From the NCBI GenBank assembly GCA_024636445.1, contig JAGXHE010000031.1:1-41681 (forward strand): a stretch of DNA of 41,681 nt, in the 5' to 3' direction. This document shows, in pieces, positions 8,036 through 16,726 of the stretch (its first letter is position 1; each line of letters opens with the position of its first letter). Below the pieces are notes generated by a model. The model did not search any database. It was not told the origin of the DNA and was given only the letters and a program-made list of their open reading frames with translations. The translations under genes and the position numbers were made by a program. This DNA is from Sulfitobacter sp. Its GTDB lineage: Bacteria; Pseudomonadota; Alphaproteobacteria; Rhodobacterales; Rhodobacteraceae.

Positions 8036-9100
8036 ATGGCGCAATTTCTTCCCCTGACTGTCACTGACATTCACCACACCATCCGCGATGCGGTCGTGCT
8101 GACCCTGCAACCGCAGGATCCGGACGCCTTTGCCTTTACCCAAGGCCAGTATCTGACGTTCAAACAGGATTTCGACGGCACCGAGCTGCGCCGCAACTAT
8201 TCGATCTGCGCCGGTCTGGACGATGGCAAGCTGCAAGTGGGCATCAAGCGTGTCGATGGTGGGGCGTTTTCAACCTTTGCCAACACCGCGCTCAAGGTAG
8301 GCGATACCCTGCATGCAATGGCACCCTCGGGCAGCTTCCACACCCCGATCGAGCCAGACAAGGCAAAGAACTATCTTGGCTTTGCGGGTGGTTCGGGCGT
8401 GACACCAGTGCTGTCGATCCTGCGCACGGTGATGACCCGCGAGCCCAACAGCACCTTTACCCTGATCTACGCCAACCGCACGGTCGGCACGATCATGTTC
8501 CGCGAAGAGCTGGAAGATCTGAAAAACCGCTACATGGGTCGGTTGACCCTGATCCACGTGCTGGAAACCGGACAGGACATCGACCTGTTCACCGGCCGCA
8601 TTGATCAGGACAAATGCGCCGCCCTGTTCAAAAGCTGGATCGACATCGGCAACATCGACACTGCGTTCATCTGCGGACCCGAACCGATGATGCTGGCTAT
8701 TGCCGACGCGCTGAAGACCCACGGGCTGGCCGACGGGCAGATCAAGTTCGAGCTGTTCAGCGAAAGCCAGAAAGGCCAGTTGGCCAAGCAAGAGCTCAAA
8801 GAACGCGCCAAGGGTCAGGCGGGCACGCACACCACCGTGATTATCGACGGCACCGGCCACCAGTTCGAAATGCCAAAAGATCAATCGGTGCTGGAAACCG
8901 CATTGGCCAACGATCTGGACGCGCCGTTTTCATGCAAGGCGGGCGTGTGTTCGACCTGCAAGGCCAAGGTGATCGAGGGCGAATATGAAATGCTGACCAA
9001 CCATGCGCTGGAAGACTACGAGGTCGAGGCAGGCTTTGTTCTGACCTGCCAGTGCTATGCGCTCAGCGATACTCTGGTCGTGGATTACGACCTGCACTAA
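8036..9100 (+). CDS. paaE: 1,2-phenylacetyl-CoA epoxidase reductase subunit E
   Basis: PaaE passes electrons from NADPH through FAD and a 2Fe-2S cluster to the PaaA di-iron site. It is 354 aa: a ferredoxin-reductase FAD domain with LRRNYSICAG, an NAD(P) domain with FAGGSGVTPVLSI and ICGPEPMM, then a plant-type ferredoxin domain with all four cluster ligands, Cys300, Cys305, Cys308 and Cys338. Domain order and length match PaaE. It is fifth in paaABCDE and lies 12 bases before paaZ. Confidence 0.96.
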   Translation: MAQFLPLTVTDIHHTIRDAVVLTLQPQDPDAFAFTQGQYLTFKQDFDGTELRRNYSICAGLDDGKLQVGIKRVDGGAFSTFANTALKVGDTLHAMAPSGSFHTPIEPDKAKNYLGFAGGSGVTPVLSILRTVMTREPNSTFTLIYANRTVGTIMFREELEDLKNRYMGRLTLIHVLETGQDIDLFTGRIDQDKCAALFKSWIDIGNIDTAFICGPEPMMLAIADALKTHGLADGQIKFELFSESQKGQLAKQELKERAKGQAGTHTTVIIDGTGHQFEMPKDQSVLETALANDLDAPFSCKAGVCSTCKAKVIEGEYEMLTNHALEDYEVEAGFVLTCQCYALSDTLVVDYDLH

Positions 9101-9112
9101 CAGGGGTTACCC

Positions 9113-11128
9113 ATGCAACACGTTCATTCCTTTGCCGCCGGACAGTGGGTCGCCCCCGGAGCCGGTGCGCGGCCTATCGCGTCGGCCATCACCGGCGATG
9201 CCATTGCAGATGCGGGCAACGATGCCCTGGACGTGCAAGCGATGCTGGCCTACGGGCGTGAGGTGGGTGGCCCCGCCCTGCGCGCGATGACGTTCCATGA
9301 CCGTGCCAAGTTGCTCAAGGCGCTGGCCCTGCATCTGCGCGAACATCGCCCCGCGCTCTATGACGTCAGCTATGATACGGGTGCGACCAAATCCGATCAC
9401 CAGATCGACATCGATGGCGGCATCGGCACGATGCTGGTCTACGCATCGAAAGGGCGGCGCGATCTGCCCGATGCGCATGTCTATCTGGACGGCGTGCCCG
9501 AACAGCTTGGACGCTCCGGTGCCTTCATGGGTCAGCACATCTGCACCCCTTTGCAGGGAGTCGCAGTGCACATCAATGCGTTCAACTTCCCCGTCTGGGG
9601 CATGCTGGAGAAACTGGCCCCGACCCTGCTGGCCGGTCTGCCCGCGATCATCAAACCAGCCACGGCGACCTGCTATGTCACCGAGAAATGCGTGCGGCTG
9701 ATTCTGGACAGCGGACTGCTGCCTGCGGGTGCGTTGCAACTGGTGTCGGGCGGCCTGGGTGACATGCTGGACCATGTGGACTGTCAGGACGTGGTGACCT
9801 TCACAGGCTCTGCCGACACCGCGCTGAAACTGCGTGGAAATGCCAACATCCTGTCCAACAGCGTGCGCTTTACCGCCGAGCAGGACAGTCTGAACGCATC
9901 GGTGCTTGGCCCCGACGCAGTGCCCGGCACGCCCGAGTTCGATCTGTTCGTCAAGGAAGTGCAACGCGAGATGACCGCGAAAGCCGGTCAGAAATGCACA
10001 GCAATCCGCCGCATCATGGTCCCGCAAGCGCAGGAACAAGCGGTAATCGAGGCGATCTCGGCGCGGCTGGCCAAAGTCACCATCGGTGATCCGCGTGACG
10101 AGGCCACCGGCATGGGCGCGCTGGTCTCGGGCGCTCAGAAACGCGACGTGTTGGAGAAGGCTGCGGCGATCGGCGCCGAAGCGACACGCGTCTTCGGTGA
10201 CCCTGACAACTTCGCGATGGCGGGCAGCAAGGGCGCGTTCGTGCCGCCGATGCTGTTCCATTGCGCCGACCCCGACAATGCCACCCGCGTCCACGACACC
10301 GAAGCTTTCGGGCCCGTATCCACAGTCATGGGCTACCGCGATCTGGACCATGCCATCGCGCTGCTGAACCGCGGTCAGGGTTCGCTTGTGGCGTCGATCA
10401 TCACCCATGATGGCGATGTGGCGCGTGCGGTGACGATGGGCGCAGGCGCGTTCCATGGGCGGCTCTATTTCAACAACCGCGACAGCATGGCCGAGGCGAC
10501 AGGCCACGGCGCGCCCCTGCCCCATATGGTGCACGGCGGTCCGGGCCGCGCAGGCGGCGGCGAGGAACTGGGCGGCAGCCGTGCAGTCATGCACTATATG
10601 CAACGCACCGCGATCCAGGGCAGCCCCGATATCCTGACTGCCGTCGGCAACCGCTGGGTGCCCGGTGCGACGGAACATGCAGACAAGCCGCATCCGTTCA
10701 CGCGCCTCTATGGCGATCTGGAACTGGGCGACACGTTCAACTCGCCCGCGCGCGAAATCACGCTGGACGATATCGAAACCTTCGCCCACTTCACTGGCGA
10801 TACGTTCTATGCACACATGGACGACGCAGCCGCCAAGGCGAACCCGTTCTTTCCCGGTCGCGTCGCGCACGGCTATCTGTTGCTCAGCTTTGCGGCAGGT
10901 TTGTTCGTGCAACCCGATCCCGGCCCGGTTCTGGCCAACACCGGACTGGACAACCTGCGCTTTATGAAGCCTGTGCAAGCGGGCGACAGCATCAAGGTGC
11001 GCCTCAGCGTCAAAGTCAAAACCCCGCGCAACGAAGAGTATGGCGAGGTGCGCTGGCATGTGACCCTGACCAATCAGGATGACGAACAGGTGGCAGAGTA
11101 CGAATTGCTGACAATGAATGCCTTCTGA
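9113..11128 (+). CDS. paaZ: bifunctional oxepin-CoA hydrolase / 3-oxo-5,6-dehydrosuberyl-CoA semialdehyde dehydrogenase
   Basis: PaaZ opens the oxepin ring with its C-terminal MaoC-like hydratase domain and oxidises the resulting aldehyde with its N-terminal aldehyde dehydrogenase domain. It is 671 aa, close to E. coli PaaZ. The dehydrogenase part keeps Glu256 (TAEQDSLNAS) and the nucleophile Cys295 (AGQKCTAIRR), the same numbers as in E. coli. The hydratase part, from about 530, has the Asp-x4-His pair Asp563/His568 in GDTFYAHMDD. Both activities therefore look intact, arguing for full degradation rather than diversion of the reactive aldehyde. The last 11 bases overlap the paaX start. Confidence 0.95.
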   Translation: MQHVHSFAAGQWVAPGAGARPIASAITGDAIADAGNDALDVQAMLAYGREVGGPALRAMTFHDRAKLLKALALHLREHRPALYDVSYDTGATKSDHQIDIDGGIGTMLVYASKGRRDLPDAHVYLDGVPEQLGRSGAFMGQHICTPLQGVAVHINAFNFPVWGMLEKLAPTLLAGLPAIIKPATATCYVTEKCVRLILDSGLLPAGALQLVSGGLGDMLDHVDCQDVVTFTGSADTALKLRGNANILSNSVRFTAEQDSLNASVLGPDAVPGTPEFDLFVKEVQREMTAKAGQKCTAIRRIMVPQAQEQAVIEAISARLAKVTIGDPRDEATGMGALVSGAQKRDVLEKAAAIGAEATRVFGDPDNFAMAGSKGAFVPPMLFHCADPDNATRVHDTEAFGPVSTVMGYRDLDHAIALLNRGQGSLVASIITHDGDVARAVTMGAGAFHGRLYFNNRDSMAEATGHGAPLPHMVHGGPGRAGGGEELGGSRAVMHYMQRTAIQGSPDILTAVGNRWVPGATEHADKPHPFTRLYGDLELGDTFNSPAREITLDDIETFAHFTGDTFYAHMDDAAAKANPFFPGRVAHGYLLLSFAAGLFVQPDPGPVLANTGLDNLRFMKPVQAGDSIKVRLSVKVKTPRNEEYGEVRWHVTLTNQDDEQVAEYELLTMNAF

Positions 11129-11894
11129 TCCCTATCAGGACGCGTTGGATATACTGACGGCAACCGCAACGCAGCGGGTGTGGTCGGTGCTGGTCAGCGT
11201 CTTTGGCGATCTGGCTCGCCACGAGGGCGAAGGCATCGACGGCCCGGTGCTGACCGCCCTGATGGCCGAGGCTCGGATAAAGCCGGAAGCGACCCGCGTT
11301 GCCCTGCACCGTTTGCGCAATGACGACTGGATCACTTCGACCAAATCCGGCCGCACCAGCCACCATAGTCTGACGCCAACGGGCCGCCGTCTCAGTCTCG
11401 CAGCCAGTGGGCGCATCTACAGCCCCCCCGCCGAGGCCGCCCAAGGCTGGCTGCTGGTGCTTTTGGAAACCCCCACCAGCTATTCGCGCGAACAGATGGA
11501 GGCGCAGGGTTTTGCCCCGCTTGCACCGCGTCTGTACATCGGCGCGAAGACTTCGACCGCGCCCACGGGCACGCTGGCCCTGCCTGCGGACACCGCGCCG
11601 CAATGGCTGGGCGCGCAGTTCGAACCCAAAGATCTCAGCCAGGATTACGCGGCCCTGCACGAACAACTGGTGGCACTCGACGCGCTGAAACTGGACGCAG
11701 GCACGCTTGGCCCCGTTCAGATCGGCGTGCTGCGATCGCTGATCGTTCACGGCTGGCGGCGGTTGGTGTTGAAACATCCCGATCTGCCGCGCGAAGTCTA
11801 CTCGGATGCGTGGCGCGGTCACGACTGCCGTGCTCTGGTCACCGACCTGCTGGCCCGCCTGCCCCGACCAACCCTGAGCGCGCTGCACGTCTAA
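11118..11894 (+). CDS. paaX: PaaX-family transcriptional repressor of phenylacetate genes
   Basis: PaaX-type repressors bind operator DNA and are released by phenylacetyl-CoA. The 258 aa protein has an N-terminal winged helix (about 15-95, with ATRVALHRLRNDDWI), a middle ferredoxin-like domain, and the C-terminal PaaX domain with VHGWRRLVLKHPDLP and YSDAWRGHDCRALV, which is diagnostic. The ATG at 11118 lies inside paaZ, so the repressor is made from the operon it is expected to control (autoregulation). The likely target is the inverted repeat at 4143-4178. The family is sure; ligand and operator are inferred. Confidence 0.9.
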   Translation: MPSDPYQDALDILTATATQRVWSVLVSVFGDLARHEGEGIDGPVLTALMAEARIKPEATRVALHRLRNDDWITSTKSGRTSHHSLTPTGRRLSLAASGRIYSPPAEAAQGWLLVLLETPTSYSREQMEAQGFAPLAPRLYIGAKTSTAPTGTLALPADTAPQWLGAQFEPKDLSQDYAALHEQLVALDALKLDAGTLGPVQIGVLRSLIVHGWRRLVLKHPDLPREVYSDAWRGHDCRALVTDLLARLPRPTLSALHV

Positions 11895-11961
11895 GGCGCA
11901 AACTGGCGCAAAAACGCGGCATCTGCTTTCCCGCCGTGCGTTGCCGCGCTATAGCACTGGC

Positions 11962-12576
11962 ATGACAAACCATTTGCACAAATCCGATCTGCCCGACGGT
12001 CTGGACCTGGGACCCATCGTCGCCATCGACTGCGAGACGATGGGCCTGAACCCGCACCGCGACCGGCTGTGCGTGGTCCAACTGTCGGGGGGTGACGGCA
12101 ATGCCCATCTGGTTCAGATCGCCATCGGCCAAACCGAGGCACCGAACCTGTGCGCCCTGCTGGAAAATCCCTATGTGCTGAAACTGTTCCACTTTGGCCG
12201 TTTCGACATCGCCGCAATGCTGAACACCTTTGGCGCAGTTGCTGCGCCTGTCTATTGCACCAAGATCGCCAGCAAGCTGACCCGCACCTATACCGACCGT
12301 CACGGATTGAAAAATCTGACGCAGGAATTGCTGGGCGTCGATATCTCGAAGCAGCAGCAAAGCAGCGACTGGGGGGCACCGCAACTGACCGATGCACAAC
12401 TGCACTACGCGGCATCAGACGTCTTGTATCTGCACCGCTTGCGCGAAGCGTTGAACAAGCGCCTGCTGCGCGAAGACCGGATGGACATCGCCCAATCCTG
12501 TTTCGACTTTCTGCCCACACGGGCCAAGCTTGATCTTGCCGGCTGGCCCGAAACGGACATCTTTGCACACCTATGA
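11962..12576 (+). CDS. rnd: RNase D-like 3'-5' exoribonuclease (catalytic domain only)
   Basis: A DEDDy-type 3'-5' exonuclease acting on RNA ends such as tRNA precursors. It is 204 aa from ATG 11962; a TTG at 11941 would add seven residues. The catalytic residues are visible: DCETMG (exo I), FHFGRFDIA (exo II), and Y...ASDVLYL (exo III). Full-size RNase D also has HRDC domains after this one; they are missing, as is usual for the short alphaproteobacterial version. It ends in an ATGA overlap with kdsD, so it may be co-transcribed with the KDO/LPS genes although it is not part of that pathway. Confidence 0.88.
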   Translation: MTNHLHKSDLPDGLDLGPIVAIDCETMGLNPHRDRLCVVQLSGGDGNAHLVQIAIGQTEAPNLCALLENPYVLKLFHFGRFDIAAMLNTFGAVAAPVYCTKIASKLTRTYTDRHGLKNLTQELLGVDISKQQQSSDWGAPQLTDAQLHYAASDVLYLHRLREALNKRLLREDRMDIAQSCFDFLPTRAKLDLAGWPETDIFAHL

Positions 12577-13541
12577 CCAGCAGCACCCCCTTTCAGGACA
12601 CGGGCCGCCGTGTCATCGCCATCGAAGCCCGAGCGTTGATGCAACTGCATGACGCGCTGGACGACAACTTCACCAAGGCGGTCGAACAACTGCTGAAATC
12701 GACCGGCCGCGTGATCGTCACCGGCATCGGCAAATCCGGCCACATCGCCCACAAGATCGCGGCGACACTGGCAAGCACCGGCACGCCCGCGCAATTCGTC
12801 CACCCCGCCGAGGCCAGCCACGGCGATCTTGGCATGGTCACCAGCCACGACGCGGTCATTGCGATCTCGAACTCGGGCGAAGCACCGGAACTGGCCAATT
12901 TCATTGCCTATACCCGCCGCTTTGATATTCCGCTGATCGGCATCACCAGCCGCCCCGAAAGCGCGCTGGGCAAGCAATGCGATATCATCCTGACCCTGCC
13001 CCGCGCCGAAGAAGCCTGTGGCACCGGTGTCGTGCCCACGTCGTCTACCACCATGACGCTGGCGATGGGCGATGCACTGGCCGTGGCGCTGATGGAGCAC
13101 CGCGCCTTCACCGCCGAGGATTTCCGCAGCTTTCATCCCGGCGGCAAACTGGGCGCACAACTCAGCCGCGTCGCCGATCTGATGCATGGTGGTGACGCGC
13201 TGCCGTTGGTCTCCGAAGACACCGTCATGGGCGAGGCGTTGATCGAGATCAGCCGCAAAGGCTTTGGCGTGGTCGGCGTGACCAGGCCCGACGGCACATT
13301 GGCAGGCATCATCACCGACGGCGACCTGCGCCGTCATCTGGACGGTCTGATGTCGCTGACCGCCCGCGACGTGATGACCGCAGCACCCACCACTATCGGA
13401 CCTGACGCACTGGCCGAAAAGGCGGTGGGCATCATGAACACACGCAAGATCACCTGCCTGTTCGTCACCGACCAGAAAGACGCGCCCACGCCTCTGGGCC
13501 TGTTGCACATCCACGACTGCCTGCGCGTCGGTCTGGGCTAA
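12573..13541 (+). CDS. kdsD: D-arabinose 5-phosphate isomerase (KpsF/GutQ family)
   Basis: The enzyme interconverts D-ribulose 5-phosphate and D-arabinose 5-phosphate, the first step to KDO of lipopolysaccharide. The 322 aa protein has an N-terminal SIS sugar-phosphate isomerase domain (TGIGKSGHIAHKIAATLAST, FVHPAEASHGDLGM, ISNSGEAPEL) and two C-terminal CBS repeats (about 205-320, including ITDGDLRRHLDGL). It lies directly upstream of lptC, the conserved arrangement in alphaproteobacteria. A capsule-specific KpsF role cannot be excluded, as kdsB sits in the nearby polysaccharide locus. Confidence 0.93.
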   Translation: MTSSTPFQDTGRRVIAIEARALMQLHDALDDNFTKAVEQLLKSTGRVIVTGIGKSGHIAHKIAATLASTGTPAQFVHPAEASHGDLGMVTSHDAVIAISNSGEAPELANFIAYTRRFDIPLIGITSRPESALGKQCDIILTLPRAEEACGTGVVPTSSTTMTLAMGDALAVALMEHRAFTAEDFRSFHPGGKLGAQLSRVADLMHGGDALPLVSEDTVMGEALIEISRKGFGVVGVTRPDGTLAGIITDGDLRRHLDGLMSLTARDVMTAAPTTIGPDALAEKAVGIMNTRKITCLFVTDQKDAPTPLGLLHIHDCLRVGLG

Positions 13542-13550
13542 GGCGGGGCG

Positions 13551-14147
13551 ATGGACTGGTATTCAAAACTGGTCGCCGCGCTCAAGGTCTTGTTGCCTTT
13601 GACAGCGCTTGGCTTGCTCTCGACGCTGTTCTTGTTGTCCCGCAACGTCGATCCGGTCAGCACGATCCCCTTTGCCGAAGAAGACATACGCACCCGTGTG
13701 GAAGGCCAGCAGATAACCGGCCCCTTCTTTTCAGGTGCGACCGAAGCAGGCGACAGCCTGTCGTTTGCCGCAGCGACCCTGACCACGGGTACGGACAACC
13801 TCAACGACGCCAACGAGGTCACCGCTCAGCTCGGTCTGGTCGGGGGCACCCGTATCGATCTGGTCGCTGATACTGCCCGGCTTGACCTGGTGGCGTCGAA
13901 GGTGAACTTGTCGGGGAACGTCGTCATCACCACATCTACCGGGTTCACGATCGCCTCTGACGCGCTGCTGGCCGATCTTGAAACGGCTATGCTGACATCG
14001 CCGGGTCAGGTTCAGGCAAACAGCGGGTTCGGCGACCTTACAGCGGGACAGATGGTTCTGACGCCAAGCCGCGAAAACGAGCCTGCCCAATTGATTTTCA
14101 CAAACGGCGTTAAGCTGGTATACGACCCGAAACAAACAGATGAGTAA
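13551..14147 (+). CDS. lptC: LPS export protein LptC
   Basis: LptC is the bitopic inner-membrane protein that receives LPS from LptB2FG and hands it to LptA. The 198 aa protein has one N-terminal membrane helix (about 5-27, LKVLLPLTALGLLSTLFLLS) and a periplasmic beta-jellyroll (SKVNLSGNVVITTSTGF). Its sequence diverges from E. coli LptC, as usual in this class; the call rests on the single anchor, the OstA-like repeats and its position between kdsD and lptA. Confidence 0.87.
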   Translation: MDWYSKLVAALKVLLPLTALGLLSTLFLLSRNVDPVSTIPFAEEDIRTRVEGQQITGPFFSGATEAGDSLSFAAATLTTGTDNLNDANEVTAQLGLVGGTRIDLVADTARLDLVASKVNLSGNVVITTSTGFTIASDALLADLETAMLTSPGQVQANSGFGDLTAGQMVLTPSRENEPAQLIFTNGVKLVYDPKQTDE

Positions 14148-14153
14148 ACTATC

Positions 14154-14642
14154 GTGAATACTTTTCATGCATTTATGACAGCCCTGTTGCTTTGCTGTGC
14201 AGCGCCCGTTCTGGCCCAAGGCACGAACGTCACGTTTGGCACCCTCACCCAGGACACGACACTGCCCGTCGAGGTGACCGCCGACAATCTGTCGGTCGAT
14301 CAATCCTCGGGAACGGCGGAGTTCACTGGCAATGTTCTGATCGGTCAGGGCGACATGCGCCTGACAGCCAAGCGGGTTCTGGTGACTTACCGTTCGGAAA
14401 ACGCAGGCATCGCCAAGCTCGAGGCGACGGGTGGCATCACACTGGTGACCGGCGACGATGCCGCCGAAGCCGACCGCGCCGAATATAACATCGATACCGG
14501 CGAGATCGAGATGACCGGAAATGTGCTGTTAACCCAAGGTGCCAGCGCCCTGACCGCAGAAAAGATGTTCGTGGACCTGCGCACCGGCAACGCGCGTATG
14601 TCTGGCCGGGTCAAAACGATTTTGCAGACCGGAAACGACTAA
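14154..14642 (+). CDS. lptA: LPS transport periplasmic protein LptA
   Basis: LptA forms the periplasmic bridge that carries LPS to the outer membrane. The 162 aa protein begins at a GTG (14154), only six bases after lptC, and has a Sec signal peptide (about 1-21, ALLLCCAAPVLAQ). The mature part is an OstA-type domain made of repeated beta strands (SVDQSSGTAEFTGNVLIGQG, then GEIEMTGNVLLTQG). It overlaps lptB by one base (TAATG). Confidence 0.92.
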   Translation: MNTFHAFMTALLLCCAAPVLAQGTNVTFGTLTQDTTLPVEVTADNLSVDQSSGTAEFTGNVLIGQGDMRLTAKRVLVTYRSENAGIAKLEATGGITLVTGDDAAEADRAEYNIDTGEIEMTGNVLLTQGASALTAEKMFVDLRTGNARMSGRVKTILQTGND

Positions 14643-15400
14643 TGTCGGCCCCGGATCTGTCCATCGCAGCCACCGATTCGGGGCTGCACATCTCGCATTT
14701 GCGCAAATCCTATCGCAAGAAGGTCGTCATCCGCGACTTTTCCATGCACCTGGATCGCGGCGAGGTTGTTGCACTTTTGGGGCCGAACGGATCGGGCAAG
14801 ACCACGACATTTTATGCGATTGCCGGTCTGGTCACGCCCGAGGGCGGCACCGTCAAAGTGGACGGCACCGATGTGACCACCCTGCCGATGTACCGCCGCG
14901 CCCAGATGGGCATCGGATATCTGCCGCAGGAAATGAGCATCTTTCGCGGTCTCAGCGTACAGGACAACATCTCGGCCATCCTCGACATCACGGAATCGCA
15001 TCGCCACAAACGCCGCGAGCGACTGGAAGAACTGCTGTCGGAATTTTCGATCGAACACCTGCGCCGCGCGCCCGCTTTGGCGCTGTCGGGGGGCGAACGC
15101 CGCCGTGTTGAAATCGCGCGCTGCCTTGCCGCCAACCCCAAGTTCCTGTTGCTGGACGAACCCTTTGCCGGGGTCGATCCCATCAGCGTGGGCGACATCC
15201 GGCATCTGGTCGCCGACCTGAAAAAGCGCGGCATAGGGGTATTGATCACCGACCATAACGTTCGGGAAACACTAGAGATTGTCGACCGCGCCTATATTTT
15301 GCACGAGGGCAAAGTGTTGATGTCGGGCACGCCAGCAGAGGTGGTCGAGAACCAAAATGTGCGCCGCGTTTATCTGGGCGAGAACTTTCGCGTTTCTTAG
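14642..15400 (+). CDS. lptB: LPS export ABC transporter ATPase LptB
   Basis: LptB is the cytoplasmic ATPase that powers LPS extraction by LptFG. It is 252 aa with Walker A GPNGSGKTT (47-55), the Q-loop in YLPQEMSIFRGL, the signature LSGGERRRVEIAR, Walker B FLLLDEPFAGVDP and the switch His in ITDHNVRE. The PQEMSIFRGLSV and AGVDPISV stretches are typical of LptB rather than amino-acid ABC ATPases. lptF and lptG are not in the window. It ends the lptCAB run. Confidence 0.95.
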   Translation: MSAPDLSIAATDSGLHISHLRKSYRKKVVIRDFSMHLDRGEVVALLGPNGSGKTTTFYAIAGLVTPEGGTVKVDGTDVTTLPMYRRAQMGIGYLPQEMSIFRGLSVQDNISAILDITESHRHKRRERLEELLSEFSIEHLRRAPALALSGGERRRVEIARCLAANPKFLLLDEPFAGVDPISVGDIRHLVADLKKRGIGVLITDHNVRETLEIVDRAYILHEGKVLMSGTPAEVVENQNVRRVYLGENFRVS

Positions 15401-15656
15401 CCGATTAAACTGACTTGTCGGCAAAACATCACCGGTTTGACAGCGCTTTTTATTGACAGCACGTGCCGATTGAGCGCTCAATGGGACATGGCAAAAGCGC
15501 TTATTAAGTCTGCTGCGACCCCCGACTTGAGCAATCAAGCGATGACACTGCACCTTAGCGCTTTGCCTGTTCCCGAGATCCAGACTTAGGCCCACGACAG
15601 CCCCTTTAGGGGGCCTGTGGCGACCCACCAAGGATCCCTAATCGTGAGGAGAGACA
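15401..15656 (+). promoter_or_regulatory. 256-base leader before hpf, with hairpin at 15597-15618
   Basis: This is a long untranslated gap for such a compact region. It contains TTGACA-like hexamers (TTTGACAGC and ATTGACAGC, around 15437 and 15454) without a convincing -10 at normal spacing. It also has a hairpin, ACAG-CCCC-TTTA-GGGG-GC-CTGT, at about 15597-15618, which lacks a T-run. hpf is preceded by a strong ribosome site, GTGAGGAGAG. An independent hpf-ptsN promoter or a regulatory leader is likely. The promoter itself cannot be placed by eye. Confidence 0.35.
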
Positions 15657-16220
15657 ATGCGGTACCAAATCAGCGGCAAACAGATCGACATCGGCTCAGC
15701 ACTGCAAACACACGTCGAAACCGAATTGGGCGTAGCGGTTGGAAAATATGCCGAACGCCCCACGGATGCACAGGTGGTGTTCTCAAAGTCTGGTCACGAA
15801 TTTGTCTGCGAGGCGACCGTTCACCTGTCTACGGGGCTGACCGCGACGGCCAAGGGCCGCGGCACCGAAATCTATGTCGCCTTCGATGCCTGCAGCGAAA
15901 AGATGGAGAAACAACTTCGCCGGTACAAACGCCGCCTGAAAGACCACCACAAGGATCGCCGCGTGCCGGTTGAACTCTTTGGCGGTACCTCCTATATCCT
16001 CGCTTCCGAGGCAGATGAAACCTTGCCTGAACCGGACTCGCTGCAACCTATGATCGTGGCGGAGATGGAAACCAAGATACAGTCGCTGAGTGTTGGCGAG
16101 GCCGTGATGCAGATGGAATTGGCGGGTGCGCCGGTTCTTGTGTTCCGGAAGGAAGGACAGGAAAGATTGAACGTCGTGTATCGCCGCGAAGACGGCAATA
16201 TCGGCTGGATCGATCCATAA
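15657..16220 (+). CDS. hpf: ribosome hibernation promoting factor, long form
   Basis: Long HPF binds the 30S subunit near the decoding site and dimerises ribosomes into inactive 100S particles in slow growth. The 187 aa protein has an N-terminal S30AE domain (about 1-105, MRYQISGKQIDIGSALQTHV, and the basic helix KQLRRYKRRLKDHHKDRR) and a C-terminal dimerisation domain (about 130-187, MIVAEMETKIQSLSVGEAVM...YRREDGNIGWIDP). Length and ending match the long form. ptsN follows after about 40 bases, a classical pairing. Confidence 0.94.
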   Translation: MRYQISGKQIDIGSALQTHVETELGVAVGKYAERPTDAQVVFSKSGHEFVCEATVHLSTGLTATAKGRGTEIYVAFDACSEKMEKQLRRYKRRLKDHHKDRRVPVELFGGTSYILASEADETLPEPDSLQPMIVAEMETKIQSLSVGEAVMQMELAGAPVLVFRKEGQERLNVVYRREDGNIGWIDP

Positions 16221-16261
16221 GGTTTAACGGCGCCCAGGGTGCCAGAGCGGTGCGAGCAATA

Positions 16262-16726
16262 ATGGAATTTGCAAAGCTTCTAAAGCCGGAGGCCGTCAAG
16301 GTATTAACCTCGGCCTCCAGCAAAAAACGTTTGTTACACGAGATTTCCGATCTCGCGCAGAGCGCCTATGGCCTGAATTCAAGGCAGGTGAACGAAGCAT
16401 TGATGGCACGCGAAGCACTGGGGCCCACAGGCGTAGGCCGCGGCGTCGCCCTGCCCCACGCACGGCTCGACGGTGTGGAAAAGGTGATCGGTGTCTTCGT
16501 GGTTCTGGACAAACCAATCGACTTCAGCGCGGTGGACCGTCTGCCTGTCGATATCGCCTTTGCGCTGTTCGCCCCCGAAGATGCGGGCGTCGAGCATCTC
16601 AAGGCGCTGGCGCTGGTGTCACGCACCCTGCGCGATACGTCTATCTGCAACAAGCTGCGGGCGAACCACGACGCCAGCACACTCTATACTATACTGTCCG
16701 AAGCACAGTCGGCCCAAGCGGCCTGA
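16262..16726 (+). CDS. ptsN: nitrogen-regulatory PTS enzyme IIA (PtsN / EIIA-Ntr)
   Basis: PtsN is the last protein of the nitrogen phosphotransfer chain (PtsP-NPr-PtsN); it regulates rather than transporting sugar. It is 154 aa from ATG 16262; a GTG at 16250 would add four residues. The phosphorylated His is His66 in RGVALPHARLDGV. The mannitol/fructose EIIA-like fold is supported by PIDFSAVDRLPVDIAFALFA and LKALALVSRTLRD. It is immediately followed by the convergent sulfotransferase gene, with no gap. Confidence 0.93.
   Translation: MEFAKLLKPEAVKVLTSASSKKRLLHEISDLAQSAYGLNSRQVNEALMAREALGPTGVGRGVALPHARLDGVEKVIGVFVVLDKPIDFSAVDRLPVDIAFALFAPEDAGVEHLKALALVSRTLRDTSICNKLRANHDASTLYTILSEAQSAQAA

Noticed and set aside
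9107-11059. Long open frame on the minus strand (about 650 codons)
   Set aside because: It lies exactly opposite paaZ, is rich in His, Arg and Gln as expected of antisense high-GC frames, and has no family features.
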